DNA from: Labyrinthula sp. Ha
Lineage: Eukaryota > Sar > Bigyra > Labyrinthulida > Labyrinthulaceae
Length of the DNA: 64,000 nucleotides
Assembly: GCA_015227615.1 (NCBI GenBank)
Contig: JAALGZ010000001.1
Coordinates: forward strand, 372,001-436,000
Reading direction: 5' to 3'
Shown here: positions 12,378-24,635 of the stretch, one piece after another
Layout of the letters: every line of letters begins with the position of its first letter
Numbering within the stretch: position 1 is the first letter of the stretch
Program-made: the position numbers and the translations under genes
The notes under the pieces: model-generated
What the model saw: the letters and a program-made list of their open reading frames with translations, nothing else
What the model was told of the DNA's origin: nothing
Databases searched by the model: none

Positions 12378-15300
12378 TGCGATGTTTTTATTTACGAATA
12401 TGAAATTTTGGGCAATTGCTTTTTATCGGTTGTACATTTCAATTCAAGGTTCCCAAAATGCAGAAACAGAACAAAAGAGTTTCTTAGCGTAGGACTAGTA
12501 GTTTGTATTTTAGCGAAATGAAACAGAAATCAATTAAGTTAAGTGTAAAACTCTCAAGCATGAGAACAAATTTGTAAAGTTTTTAGGAATATTTTCATTC
12601 AGAACGTAATAAGCTCAAAATTCACCTCAGGTGCTACTAGTTAAAGAGAACATTTCTTAAAGAAGTTAAACTATTGGACCAGTTTTCTGGTTTCTTGGAA
12701 TTTAACTGATTTGAGATTAAAAAAGTCTAGGAAGATGCTAAGATTTCAAAATTATGAAAAGAGAATACACACCCATGGTCTATTGAATAACTTTATTTCG
12801 GGAAGCCAAAATCACTTCAAAAAGCTCTCGAGAATTATCTTAAATCTACTGCCTTCAGTATGTCTACCAAAATTAATTTATTATAGGCTATTAACAGTTC
12901 AAAACAGCCTCAGTTAACAGAAGGATTCTACTTGACTTATTCCTTCGCATTCTTAGATCTTTGAATCTTTTCCTGGGTTCAGAGATTACCGCAATGGAAG
13001 TGAAGCAGAGTAACTCTTGCTATTTACTAAGATCACTTAAAATTGTGCCCGATTTTGCAAATCAAAAATTGAATCCATAAAAGTAATTTTAACAAGAGAG
13101 AAACATTATGGACGTAACATATTTCTGTAGAAAATAAGAGTATGTGAAGGACGACGACGAAGTTTCGGGATATACCTATAGTACTGATATGAAAAGTCTA
13201 GTTAAAAAAAGTCTATCATCAGCATTAATTATCGATATGATATTGCCCATAAGGTCTTGTGCTAAACATTTGGAACCTGAAATATAGCACTAAAAAACCC
13301 TACAGGTATACTTAGATGTTGATGGGAAACGCATTAAATATATACTCTAGTGCAAGACAAATACATTTTTGGGGTTTTGGTTTCTCGTAATAGGTATTTT
13401 AGCTTAAAGCTTAAGCTTTGATAATAGAAGTTAATACTTATCTTTAAAATTTGACAGTATTCAATTCAGGACCTCAAATGAAAATGACAAGGAGCAAATA
13501 GATTTAGCTATACTTTTACGATAGATAAGGGTGGATATCAATTTGGAGCATGTAGTACGCAGCACCAAGACAAAATGCTCAACCACAGCTGTGATATATT
13601 TCAATCATAATTTTTTTGAAGGCTAGTGGTATTCAAGAACATGTTCTTTCTTAGCATAGTCTCCGGCGTTGCTACTTTTTCTCACTAAAGAGAGTTGTCC
13701 TCAGAAAAATGATACCCTTCAGGGAACAAACTATTTCAGAATAATACTTCTTTAAGAATGACCCAGAAGCTGCTTAAAATGATATTTTGTTTAGGTGCTT
13801 TGTACAGGAGAGAGTTATGGAGCTCTCAAGGTTAAAACAACACTTTGACCATAAACATTAAGTGTTAGTAGCTACATACGTATGTCAAATGGCTTTGGGA
13901 GAAATCAAGATTATAGAAAGCTAGCTAGATACATTTTAGGTAGCTTAGGTACACTGGATGATTATTGCGTTTTTAGGTTTAAGAAGAACTGATGGTGAAT
14001 TCATGTGAATTGTGCGTAACCTTAAGAATAGCTCACAAACAAAAGAATATATGGTTCGTGTCACCTGAACCATCAGAAACAATATCAGCATAGTGCTTAT
14101 TACTAGATTTTTTTGTTAGAATCACATATCCGTGTGAGGGACATTATGATTCTGAATAGATAAGCCTGATGTGATAATTCACTCTCCATCACTCGTTATT
14201 CTGGAGAAAAACGTAATGACACCTAGTCTCGCGATGCACTTTGGTTGTGTTTTTACATGTCTATACATGGTTACTGACTTTGAATTGTTCTACCGTAGTT
14301 CGATGCCATAAAGGATACGAACCAGAATTCAAATTAATATCTGAGCTGGAGTGGGCAAAGAAACAGATTTTTTGCACTAGATTTACCAATGTTATACATA
14401 AGATCTGTCTTGCAGTCATAGTCCATCTTGGCTTTCTAGCATACATGTTTCAGCTAATGTTTTATTCTCGAAAGAATAATATCCAAAATTATCAAACTTT
14501 CCCTCAACGATAATATATTAATTAACAAGATTTCAAGGTCAGTTTTTTCATTTGTTGATGCCTCTTAGATTATGAATTATGTGTTTGATATAACCAAAGA
14601 GTTCGCTTTACACTTTGAATTTGGTACGCTATTAATTTACTTCTGAGCAACTAGTGTCTTATTAGGATAATTCCATCTACACTGCATTTCAGGAGTATCA
14701 TGTAGGATTTCGAGTTAATAGTAAATGCATAGAGCTTCAAACTATGCGGTTAGAAATAGATGAGCGATACACCTAGCATCACAAACGACGAATCAAAAGA
14801 CAAAATCAAGAAAACTTAACATTTCTTCAATTGGAGTCATGAAAGTCTAACTAATTAAACCTTTAAAAGTTGATGGTGAACGGGATGCCAAATGCTTTCT
14901 CGGTTCCATTCATATTCTCATTGAAAGAGGTAATGTGCTTTTTCCAATCATGTATTTGCTGAAAAGCAATATGCGCAAAAACATGTTTGTACACTATATA
15001 TTTTATTTTTGCAAATTAAGTTTCGCGGATAGTGAGCTCATAGGAATACATGATAAATATCCTGAACAAAACCCTGTTTAAACTCAACAGAATAGGAAAT
15101 AAGTTACCCAGATAGAACAGTGCTAACTCTCTTAGTTTTAGAGTACTTGTATAGTTTTATGAGCCATTGTCGTACCTTAGGCTCTTGTCTGCTTTCTTTT
15201 TATGTTACTCATTACAAGATACAACACGTTTGCTGTAGGCAAGTTTAATCTGCTGGTGGTAAAGCTAGAAGCACGGAACCGCATCCTCTAATAAGCTCGC

Positions 15301-17086
15301 TGAGCCTCTTCCTTGCATCAAAAGAAGATGTTTCAGAAGGATTCTATGGACCTCTACTTCAGTGAAAATACCAAGATGGATATTCTTCCACTACGAACAA
15401 GAACAGTATATGACTTCGTTGCTGCATAATAGCTCTTAATACTCATGTCGTACAGCTTGATACGGGCCATTAACAAACTATTCTAAGCAATTTGTTGGAT
15501 TCATTAACAAGAAATATCCAGCTTCTAAGCTAAGCTCCATTCACAATATCACCACTACTGGGTCCACTTATATTGCTATCTAGCACTACTAAGATTACAT
15601 AATATGCATTTGTTGTTCCACAGTCAAGGATAAATCGCTGAAGGCGATTACCACGGACTATATTTGTGCTTGGTGAGAGCAAATACTCGAAACTTGAAGG
15701 ATGAGAGCTTTTTCTCTAGGTGATTTCACGCTTGTATGTTTATCTGCAATTTTCCTGGTCTTGGAGCTTATGAAGCCCATGGAGCAATAGAATTAAAACT
15801 TTTTCGCAACCGCGTAATGTACCACCTAGTACCAATGATTTTAAGGAATCTTACCACTAGGATTCATTTCCCGCTAAATTTTATCACAAATTCATGTTTT
15901 CTAAGATACATTTGGTTTCTTTGTAGACCTCAAACTCTTATATACCCCATATTGGTAGTATGTTTCTTGGACCAACAATTTGATCGAGAGGGTGGGTCCT
16001 GTAACTATAAAATACTCACACAAGGCAAATGTAGCTGTCTTGTGTTTCATGGTTGACTTCTACTTAAAGCTTATAGAGCAACGTGATACACCTGTTGGTA
16101 AATGCAACCCAATGGCTCTATAAACTAGAGATATTCCTGATTCCATAAATGTTAGAGCTTGTGTCTAAGCATACCGCTCCATGGTCTGTGGTTCTACAGT
16201 AGAATGCAAATTAATTATTTTAGGGTAGGTTAATGTAAATCTAATGATACTAGAAAATAACAATTCCATTCAGAATAAACTTTTCTTAGTTAAGCTTACA
16301 ACTTTCACTAGATGCAGTTTGTGAAGGACGCTTTCATATTTTTCCTCCAAGAAGAAAATCATGATATACGAAAACTATTCGCGCACTAGTGGAAATGTAA
16401 ACTGCCCATGGGCTCTACAATCTATGTTTTTGAATAAAGCTTTAATCTTAGAAACAATATTCCAGTTAGTGGCTTCTTTTCAAATTAATAAACTAAAGCG
16501 CTCCTATTCCTCTGCAATATTCATGGTTTGAGAGTGTATAATCATTTTCTCCATATTAGCCTCTCTAGCTCCATAGGACTTAATTTCAAAGCTCGTAATA
16601 CTTTATAATGTGTACTAAGCATGCCGGCCAGGTTGACCCGCTGGTACATTCAAAGACATTTTAACTTCAGCGCGTTCTAGGAAAGATATACACAATTCAA
16701 GAAGGGATGAACATTTTTTGATACTTAGTTGGCACACACGAACGCAGCGAACTAAGGCAATAAGTTTAGATTTCTTTTTTCTCTTTGAAGGAAATACACC
16801 AACGTTTAACCAGTACTCCTTATCTCTTCAAAATACTCATACTTTTATCTAAACCAGTCTTAAGTACTTATGTTTAGTTACACAGACCCAAAGGAGTTCT
16901 TACAAAAACCATTCCATTCTTTTAGTCGACTCTCATTGTATTTTCACCGAAATTCTCACTGGACAAATTCCGTATCTTGAATTCAAACAATTCTTGATTC
17001 TACAATGGTGGTTTACCTGTCAAATTGTTGCACTGTCTCTGCCCAAAAAGACCACTTTCTCCTTTGTAACAGCTCAACTGAAGAAA
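12378..17086. other. Intergenic region, no gene seen
   Basis: This 4.7-kb stretch separates the helicase and the possible RhoGEF gene, which point away from each other, so both promoters should lie near its ends. The longest frames (about 90-106 codons near 14.2 and 15.7 kb) lack recognisable domains and are expected by chance. I saw no tRNA, repeat array or obvious mobile element. Confidence 0.6.
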
Positions 17087-19147
17087 ATGAATAATTATTC
17101 CCAAGACGGCGGGGGAAACGAAAAAAGCTTGCTAGTTTCCTGTCTCCCGCTTATCCTCAACTTTATTCGTGATAAAGATTCTGGTTTAATCACACAACAC
17201 CTAACTCAGGCTGCAAAGCTTCTGGTCAACCCACTTTCTCCTACTTCTGCTGGAATCAGCTCTTCCAACGAAACTTTAAAGACATTTGCCAAACTGCAAG
17301 GTGATTTGAAGTCTTTATGGCCAAGTGAATCTATTTTTCGAAAACAGCGACGAAGAGGACATGAAATTGAGCTTCCGAACTCTAAGGACATATATTTTAT
17401 TCTATCTAAGCATGATCCGCTGACGTGGTATCTCGTTGTGCTAACAACTCTCCAGCAAGTTGATCCTGGTATACTTCCTACAAATATAACTCAATCAAGT
17501 AGATACGCTGTTAGTAGTCGAAGAACTCCTAAACTTAGAAAGCAACTTGCAAATTCACCTGAAGTCAAGGCAATTGAACAGCTTCCGTATAAAACTTATA
17601 TTGCCTTTGGAGAGTTTTGTTCATTCGTGCATGATAGTGTATCGATTCCCTTACGATCTAAACTCTGCTCTTTGCTTACAAAAGTTTTTTTATTCGGAAA
17701 AAAGTTTAATGTGAATAATGCGCTGGATACGCAATCTTTCGAGCAGCAGCCTGGTGTTTTATTTTTCTACGTGACTTTTTGTAACTCTGTTTTTGTTAAT
17801 CTTCCTGAAGCAGCAACAAATAATTTTCCAACTGGTATTCGTTTTTCAACTGTACAAGCACGAAAATATCATGCTACAATTTATAGGAATATAAAATTTG
17901 AACTCTGGACAGAATTGGAACAGAAAATTGGCTTGAAAGATTTTTTTCTTCTGATTGATCGAAAATATTTGCCTCTTGTTAATCTTCTATTTGAATCTCA
18001 AAATTTTCATAATATTTGTTTATCATTGATTTACAGATTTTATTGTCTTCCAACTGCATGGAAAATTCAGATTAGAGTCATGTGGAAAAAGATTGGAAGA
18101 AAACGAGGAGGAAAAGCAAAAACGTTTCAAGAATGGTCGTGGTTTAATGATCGAGTATCTTTTAAACAAGGTAAAAGTGGGGTAAGATATCTCCCAACTC
18201 AGGCCCAAAATCATTTCAAGTACTTAAAATCATTGGATAAATCTTACGTAGGCTCTTCGTCAACAGTTTCGCAGATCATTAACGAGTTCATTGAGTTTCA
18301 GTTGACATTTTCTCACTCTTTAGAAGCTTTTTTGCGGCATTTTGTTACTGAAGTAAAACTTGTAGCATCGGGAACTATTGGAAGAGGAGCAAAAGAAGCT
18401 TTAGATTTTAGCGTGGAATCTTGTAGACGACTTTTAGGGGATCATTTAGTACGGCTAATGCGTAGCTCAAGTGCATTTGCAGCCCAATTAGAGTTGTTCA
18501 CAATCCTCCCAAGTTTCGAGAAAGAATCAAAAATATTAGTTTTTTGTCAAGTATTACAAAACAATTTAGAAGAACTGACTCAAACTTTTTCTTGGTTTAA
18601 TTCACAGTTGAACTTAAACAAGGAACATCTTGATCAAGTTGTTTCTCGATCCTCAAGTGCATCTAAAGCGAATAAACATCTGGATTTTATGCTTCTTTAT
18701 AGAGAATTTCAAAATTCTGTTTTAAGTGGAAACAATATTGTAAATGATCACGTTTCCCGAAAATATTTTAAGCATCTGAAAACAGAAGTGGATAAAATTC
18801 TCTCAGCTGGTTTATACCACTTTCCCAAACTACCTTTATTTCTAGAACGAATGTTAAAAGAGTTGCAGAAAGTGAGAAAAAATCCTGCAAATAACCTAAT
18901 CCCAAGCCCTGAGTTACTTGAAGTGGAACTTGAACAAGTTGAAGCTACTTGGTTGATGTTTAAAAGTGCTTTAGCAAAAGTTGATCAAGCTATTCAAATA
19001 CGAAATACTCCACCAGCCAGTCCTTCTTTTCTAAATAGATCTAATATGAGCGTCTCACCTCGTAGACCAAAGTTTCGCAGAGCGGATTCTGATGCAGCAG
19101 TTAGTAGTTTCAGTAGGAGTAACTTTGGAAGCTCTTTTTTTCGATGA
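17087..19147 (+). CDS. Protein with possible RhoGEF (DH) domain
   Basis: A 686-residue soluble protein. The frame stays open upstream only through a TTG, so the start is placed at the first ATG (17,087). I do not recognise the N-terminal half (about 1-380). Residues about 390-640 look like an all-helical DH domain: QIINEFIEFQLTFSHSLEAF resembles conserved region 1, and FPKLPLFLERMLKELQKV followed by a long helix resembles conserved region 3 (PxQRxxRYxLLLxxLL). If so, it would activate Rho/Rac GTPases and act on the cytoskeleton. The key Arg/Tyr of region 3 are not well kept and no PH domain is evident, so the assignment is weak. The C-terminus (about 640-686) is Ser/Arg-rich with SPSF and SVSPRR sites that could be phosphorylated. 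It converges with the 7TM gene, with 55 bp between stops. The gene is real; the function is uncertain. Confidence 0.7.
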   Translation: MNNYSQDGGGNEKSLLVSCLPLILNFIRDKDSGLITQHLTQAAKLLVNPLSPTSAGISSSNETLKTFAKLQGDLKSLWPSESIFRKQRRRGHEIELPNSKDIYFILSKHDPLTWYLVVLTTLQQVDPGILPTNITQSSRYAVSSRRTPKLRKQLANSPEVKAIEQLPYKTYIAFGEFCSFVHDSVSIPLRSKLCSLLTKVFLFGKKFNVNNALDTQSFEQQPGVLFFYVTFCNSVFVNLPEAATNNFPTGIRFSTVQARKYHATIYRNIKFELWTELEQKIGLKDFFLLIDRKYLPLVNLLFESQNFHNICLSLIYRFYCLPTAWKIQIRVMWKKIGRKRGGKAKTFQEWSWFNDRVSFKQGKSGVRYLPTQAQNHFKYLKSLDKSYVGSSSTVSQIINEFIEFQLTFSHSLEAFLRHFVTEVKLVASGTIGRGAKEALDFSVESCRRLLGDHLVRLMRSSSAFAAQLELFTILPSFEKESKILVFCQVLQNNLEELTQTFSWFNSQLNLNKEHLDQVVSRSSSASKANKHLDFMLLYREFQNSVLSGNNIVNDHVSRKYFKHLKTEVDKILSAGLYHFPKLPLFLERMLKELQKVRKNPANNLIPSPELLEVELEQVEATWLMFKSALAKVDQAIQIRNTPPASPSFLNRSNMSVSPRRPKFRRADSDAAVSSFSRSNFGSSFFR

Positions 19148-19202
19148 CAATATTTTATACCTATTGGGAATTCAATGAACTTTTTAATTACCAAAAAATA
19201 TC

Positions 19203-20225
19203 TTACTTCTCGTCGCTTACCTGAGTTCCTTGTAGATCAGCCACTTGGATGCTTATAAACTCGGAATGGGGAGCTTCTTGGCCAAATAATGGATTTTGTC
19301 TCGCGACTGCAGAAGGGTTTTTTCTATCTTTCTTTTGCCAAGATAATGCTGTATTTGTTGCAAGAGCGCTTAATATTACCCAAGAAGGCAGCAAGTAGAT
19401 CCAAGTGGACATTAACTCATCTTTTAATAAAGGAAGCGTTCCAAAAGCGACGGAAATGAGGTTAAGCATAATAGCATTCAAGCGTAATTTCCACACGCTG
19501 TCAATTGCGGAAAAAGCGAAGTCTCTTAGTGTACCAGAAGTGAGAAGATAGAGCTCAGTTAGAAGTACTGTTGTCAGATAGTATCCGGCGATCAACGCGT
19601 ATATTGCTCTAAGAGTAAACTCCGCAAAAAATATTTTGGCCAACAAGAGTCTACGATTTTTTATAAATACAGTAAGAAAAAAACAAACTATCCCGGAAAA
19701 GTCTAGTAAAGATATAAAATACTGGAACCGTTTTAATCTATTGATTCTTTTTTCAGCAGATACGCTGAAAGCAATTTTCTTTTGCTGAAAGTGAATGAAT
19801 TTATTATAATATATTAAACCAGATGCGTAAGAGTTAAGTATTCCAAAGCATAGAATGAAAGTAAAAAATATGTCTTCTCCAAAGACATCATTCTTTTCGA
19901 GAAGCATAATTATTGCTGCAGTGGAATAGCATATTCCTGCTAGAAAGATGGGCATTTGCCGACGCACTTGGCTCCATCGACGAAGAGTGACTGCATAAGA
20001 TATAAATACTACCACTAAGAAGAAAAATATAAGCGTAGAGAGAAAGATTATTATTACGCGGTTATGTATGCAAGGGTATGAACCTTCTTCGCTGTCTGAA
20101 TCTACATAGAACGCAAAGGATTTATGCTGCTTCCAGCCAACGTTACAGCTACAGGAAGCATTTCCTGAGTCTTCAATGCACTCCCCGAAAGTTCCGCAGA
20201 AAGAGTTGTCGCATGTTGTACTCAT
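19203..20225 (-). CDS. EGF-like domain / seven-helix membrane protein
   Basis: A 340-residue membrane protein. The N-terminus is a single EGF-like module with Cys5, Cys10, Cys16, Cys25, Cys27 and Cys52 (pattern C-x4-C-x5-C-x8-C-x-C, last Cys delayed by an acidic loop). Seven hydrophobic segments follow at about 56-80, 91-109, 118-140, 167-187, 197-228, 248-268 and 273-296, then a polar tail of about 44 residues. With the EGF module outside, this gives receptor-like topology (N out, C in). No cleavable signal peptide precedes the module, and an in-frame TAA lies 9 nt before the ATG, so the short N-terminus appears genuine unless an upstream exon is spliced on. I recognise no GPCR family signature (no DRY, NPxxY or GPS site). 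It may be a lineage-specific receptor or adhesion protein. Membrane location is well supported; ligand and signalling are unknown. Confidence 0.75.
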   Translation of the reverse strand: MSTTCDNSFCGTFGECIEDSGNASCSCNVGWKQHKSFAFYVDSDSEEGSYPCIHNRVIIIFLSTLIFFFLVVVFISYAVTLRRWSQVRRQMPIFLAGICYSTAAIIMLLEKNDVFGEDIFFTFILCFGILNSYASGLIYYNKFIHFQQKKIAFSVSAEKRINRLKRFQYFISLLDFSGIVCFFLTVFIKNRRLLLAKIFFAEFTLRAIYALIAGYYLTTVLLTELYLLTSGTLRDFAFSAIDSVWKLRLNAIMLNLISVAFGTLPLLKDELMSTWIYLLPSWVILSALATNTALSWQKKDRKNPSAVARQNPLFGQEAPHSEFISIQVADLQGTQVSDEK

Positions 20226-21870
20226 TAGTGTTTATGGTTTTTTTCTTCAGAACTTATTTGTCAAGAGTTATTTTTGGTCTGGTTTCAGCACCTATGGTTG
20301 TTTTTACTGAATGATGCCCAACAGTTGAGAAGTATCCCTGCTTTGCGCTGATACACCAAGATCCGAGAATATGTTTCAGTATTGAGTGTGCAAATAGTCT
20401 CGAACAATATGAGATCTCGAAATGAAATTCTTAAATCAAGTATTTCGAGATGTCATTGTTTGAATTGAGAGTAGTTTTAATAGATTTGTTTTTCGTAAGA
20501 GGAAATTTTGGGAGTAAGTTATCGTTAAAATATATTTTTCAAACTTCCTTTTGTGAAACTAAAAAGGGTTTCAACTTTGAAAAAAATTGATCCTCTAAAC
20601 AAGGTACTTAGTTTTGTAAAATTCAATATTTATAAATCCCTGCGCAATACATAGACTGCTAGATTAACTCAAATTTTCTTCAAAATTGCGCGCTCTGTAT
20701 CTGCAGAACCGAAGCCTCCCTCCAAGGGATTGGAAAAGTACTAAATAACTTTTATTAGTTTATATAAAGTTGGATATGTTACGGTTTGCTACATAGCTGT
20801 TTTAATAGAACAAAGAAAATAAGGTCAACTCAAGAGAATTATAACTATTATTTTCGAAAAAGTAACTTCTTAGGAAAAAATCAAGATGATTTCAAGTAAC
20901 TTAGGATCATATTAATAAAAGTATTCTGCGGAAGAGCAACCACTTCGTAATAACCTCTCATAATGTTCACCTTTAATTGTTTAAAGGACAAAAGAAACAA
21001 TGCTTTTCGAAGGTACTCCTTTTCCTCTGCCACGAGATTTTTTCATAATATGATAATTCAAAGAGGAGCTGAAAAATCTAAAGAAATATCTTACCTAAGG
21101 TAATTGCTGTTATAAGCGAAAATTATTTATCTAAGGGAACACCATTATCATCCTAGAGAAAATACCTTCTCCATCTTACAGCAAAATCCATTTAAATGCA
21201 GATACACGCTATAGGCGGAGACCTTACTGGCATTATGCTTTATTCAGAATATTCAATCTATTTGGTCAATAGAAAGCTTAGGACTAAGATTATACTTGCT
21301 AATGAGCTATCGCTCTTTCCGTTTTAGAGCCCGTTACAGCAGAAAATAGTATTAGACCTTGCTTGTTTAATTAAAACAATATGACTAAGCCTTGCAAACC
21401 TATTCATAAGAAACTTCTCGAACACCTCTATTCAAAGCAAGAAAACTATTAAACAGCAATTGATTCTTTCGGGACAAGTATATCGTTTGACATTTTTAAC
21501 ATGAAAAATAACAATTCGCGGAGCTTTGCTTAATTTTCACGTTTCTTCTTACTATAGTATTCGACCCTTTATTTCTTGTCAGTAATTTTATTTTTGCAGT
21601 CATTTATTCTCTGTTCAATCGAGAAGTTGGTCAAGATTCCACGCAAAAAATATCTGAAAAACCCCAGAGCACTACTATTTTCTAGGCAGCGGATAAGATA
21701 GTACTAAGGTTTGTTATCAAGCTTACCGGTAATTATCCGAATACAATGGACCCAAATTCTTCTTACCGTTACCACCGTTAATAAATTAGTAGTGGATTGC
21801 GAAGTATACGATAATAACGGTATGCACGATAGGCATAATAATTTTTTGGGAGGGGAATCTATCCTAGATA
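20226..21870. other. Intergenic region with CCGTTA motifs
   Basis: No gene is seen in these 1.6 kb, which contain the upstream region of the EGF-7TM gene. CCGTTA/TAACGG hexamers occur at 21,766-21,771, 21,775-21,780 and 21,815-21,820, just outside the left arm of the inverted-repeat element. They match the MYB site YAACKG. Confidence 0.5.
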
Positions 21871-22354
21871 GGGCACAGATTTGATTTATTGATAATTTAT
21901 TAATAAAAAACTTCCTTGTACTTTTCGTATTTATTTATACTGAGAGTTCCCACATCATTTTGATTGGTTATTGATAATAAATTGATTTTAAATACAAAAC
22001 CTTTTCACAAGGCACTGAGTCTAATAGCCAAAAAAATACTTTTTATTTTTTTGCATTGTGCACAAAGCTTTAAAAACTTTGTCACATGATCCAACCACAT
22101 TTTACTACCGGATTATTCTCAGGCTATGTAGCCAGTTTTTAAAGGTTATCATACGGTGTAGAAATCAAGCAATAAATTTTCGGCAATTTAGAACAGTGTC
22201 GCATGGCCCATCCTTATTTTAATAAGCAACTTATGACCAGAATCCTATGATAACCACTTGATACAAATTAAAATTCCATTTTTCTGGTTTATAATCAGAA
22301 TCAAAACAATTATCAAATAACTATTCATAAATCTTAGCAAATGTGAGGCCTAAT
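21871..22354 (+). repeat. Left inverted-repeat arm
   Basis: Begins near AGATTTGATTTATTGATAAT and ends near GAGGCCTAAT. It is matched on the opposite strand by 24,154-24,635. Confidence 0.85.
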
Positions 22355-22745
22355 CCCAGATATTTTCTTGCTTCGAAAATAGAGTCTCAATAATACATTC
22401 CCTCATCATTCGCAAGCTATGCCTGGTCAAATAGAGATCAACAACAGTTTATATCCTCAGAAATGGGCATAGTATTCATACTTCTCAGGTGTGTAACGCA
22501 TCTGAAAAGTAGCAAGAAAACCATGCTGGAAGTTCCCGCGAGTAAAACAATTTTCTTCGTGTCGTAAATCCCTTTGTTACTTTATTGATACCATATTTTT
22601 ATTTACCCTAATATTTTTTTATTCCTTTTTGTCTGGACTTGTTTCGGTTTTATTTCAAGTAGGAGCAAAATATATTAGAGGGAAACTTACCAGGTATTGG
22701 GACGTATTGATACTTATTCTTCTTGTTGTACTTCTCGTTAAGATT

Positions 22746-22821
22746 CCGTTAATTCCGTTAAACGATAAATAATTAATTTTGCTTAGCAGCTATAGCGGTT
22801 AGTATCGTTAATCTACCGTTA
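22746..22821. promoter_or_regulatory. Cluster of CCGTTA motifs
   Basis: CCGTTA occurs at 22,746-22,751, 22,755-22,760 and 22,816-22,821, with related CGGTTA and TCGTTA between them, all inside the inverted-repeat element. CCGTTA reads TAACGG on the other strand, a MYB consensus (YAACKG). The cluster may be a regulatory relic of the element or a chance low-complexity run. No gene lies next to it. Confidence 0.25.
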
Positions 22822-24153
22822 GTAATCGAGTACTATAATTTGATAACGAAACCTGCATAGTACCAAATTGTGATGTCATCTTTGTAAGGAAATTTGTTTT
22901 TAAAACCCGGATTGTGATACTCAGACTGTATAATCCATATAAAACTCGCAAACGTTTTACCAGCAGTAGCAAAAGCAAATAACACAAAAGTTTAACGCGG
23001 CTATCCTTTCCCTTACAGAACTCTACTAATCTTACTTGAAAAAAATCAATAGATCAGCTAATGCTACTAACACTAACCAGAGAAAAGTTATGGAGCACAG
23101 TTGGTGAATCCAATTATCTCCACTGAGGTTACTTAGAAAAAACTTGCAACTATTTGTTAGAGAATTCACACGAGTGGAAAAGTATGGCGGGTTGGTGGTT
23201 GTTTTGTAGTCTGCGAATGAGTTCTTCTTGACATTGAAATTCGAATAGCTTCCTACTTAAATTAACTTGATTATTATATATTCTCTTAACATTTTTTAGT
23301 TTGCCCTCTTTACCACATGTGGTGACTATCAAATTAATTCCTAAAGAGAGTTCCTGGTTAAGAGGTAACTACCTGCACTGAGCTTAGTGTGTGTTCTACT
23401 TCATTGCCTTAGTTTCTAAACCTACCAAAAACATTTATTCCTATATGTTTTGAACAAACTGGTTACTCATAGTGGTACCTCCCTGCAAGTCACGATAAAA
23501 ATGTTTCTTTTTTAATTCTATAACAACCATAGACACAAATAAACTCAATGTATAGAATACCAGTAAGAAATATTGTAGCTCAATGCAATGAATAATGCAA
23601 CTTAAGGATGGAAACTGGCTTGCAGTAGATAACCGAAACATTAGTCATTCCCTTTACTTAAATATAACGTCAATATATCTTATCCAGGGAGCCCTTATGT
23701 TGACAACAGGGAACGGGCATTTTGTATTACGGATTTATTCCAGAGCGCACCAAACGAGATTGAACCATTCATATCCATAAAATGCGGGAAAAATAACAGA
23801 TTTTGTTATACTAGTAATAACTGTACCACAAGAAATGTTATGTAAACGAATTTAATCCCTTTCCCTTGGGAGTTCTTGACTTTAGCTAATCAGTATACTG
23901 CAAGCTAGGGTTATGCCTGCAACAATGTTAAAACAACTGTAATCCATTTCGAGCTTTCTTGAGTTTCTTGTTCAGTTTCAAAGTATCGCAGATCAAGAAA
24001 ATGACCTTTCAAAGAATAATGTTATGCGAGTGATGAGTTACTTTACATTGCTTTTTCCTATCTTTTATTTTTATTTGAGGATAATTTTCTTTTTGCTGAT
24101 CAGTTCAAGTATTTAGTATATTTAGTAGATGATTTTTTTTTAATTATGATATC

Positions 24154-24635
24154 ATTAGGCGCCGAATTTGCTAAGATTTATGAATAATTATTTGAAAATT
24201 ATTTTAATTCTGATTATAAACCAGAAAATTGGAATTTTAGTTTGTATCAAGTGGTTATCATACGATTCTGGTCATAAATTGCTTATCAAAATAAGGATGG
24301 GCCATGCGACACTGTTCTAAATTGCCTAAAATTTATTGCTTGATTTCTACACCGTATGATAACCTTTAAAAACTGGCTACATAGCCTGAGAATAATCCGG
24401 TAGTAGAATGTGGTTAGACCATGTGACAAAGTTTTTAAAGCTTTGTGCACAATGCAAAAAAATAAAAGTATTTTTTTGGCTATTAGGCCCAGTGCCTTGT
24501 GAAAAAGTTTTGTATTTAAAATAAATTGATTATCATTAATCAAGCAAAATGATTAGAGAACTCTCGGAATCAATAAATAAGAAAAATATTACGAAGTTTT
24601 TATTGATAAATTATCAATAAATCAAATCTAAACCC
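24154..24635 (-). repeat. Right inverted-repeat arm
   Basis: Reverse complement of the left arm at 21,871-22,354. An 85-codon open frame on the minus strand (24,286-24,543) lies wholly within this arm and is a by-product of the repeat, not a gene. Confidence 0.85.

Larger units (their letters stand above)
21871..24635. mobile_element. Element with about 480-bp terminal inverted repeats
   Basis: Two arms, 21,871-22,354 and 24,154-24,635, are reverse complements of each other. The inner 330 bp or so is about 95% identical by eye; the outer 115 bp or so is more diverged, with small indels. They enclose about 1.8 kb without a recognisable transposase: the internal frames are at most 66 codons. 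This is the structure of a non-autonomous DNA transposon with long inverted repeats (Mutator-like or foldback type). An inverted pair of the same short repeat is an alternative. I did not find a clear target-site duplication. The outer ends are uncertain by about 30 bp, because weak similarity (TTTGGGA) continues outward on both sides. Confidence 0.7.

Noticed and set aside
14241-14513. 90-codon plus-strand frame, with an opposite-strand frame over it
   Set aside because: No domain and no support from neighbours; probably chance.
15736-16056. 106-codon plus-strand frame
   Set aside because: No recognisable motif; composition is like the surrounding non-coding DNA. Chance length.
24286-24543. 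85-codon minus-strand frame
   Set aside because: Lies entirely in the right inverted-repeat arm; a by-product of the repeat.
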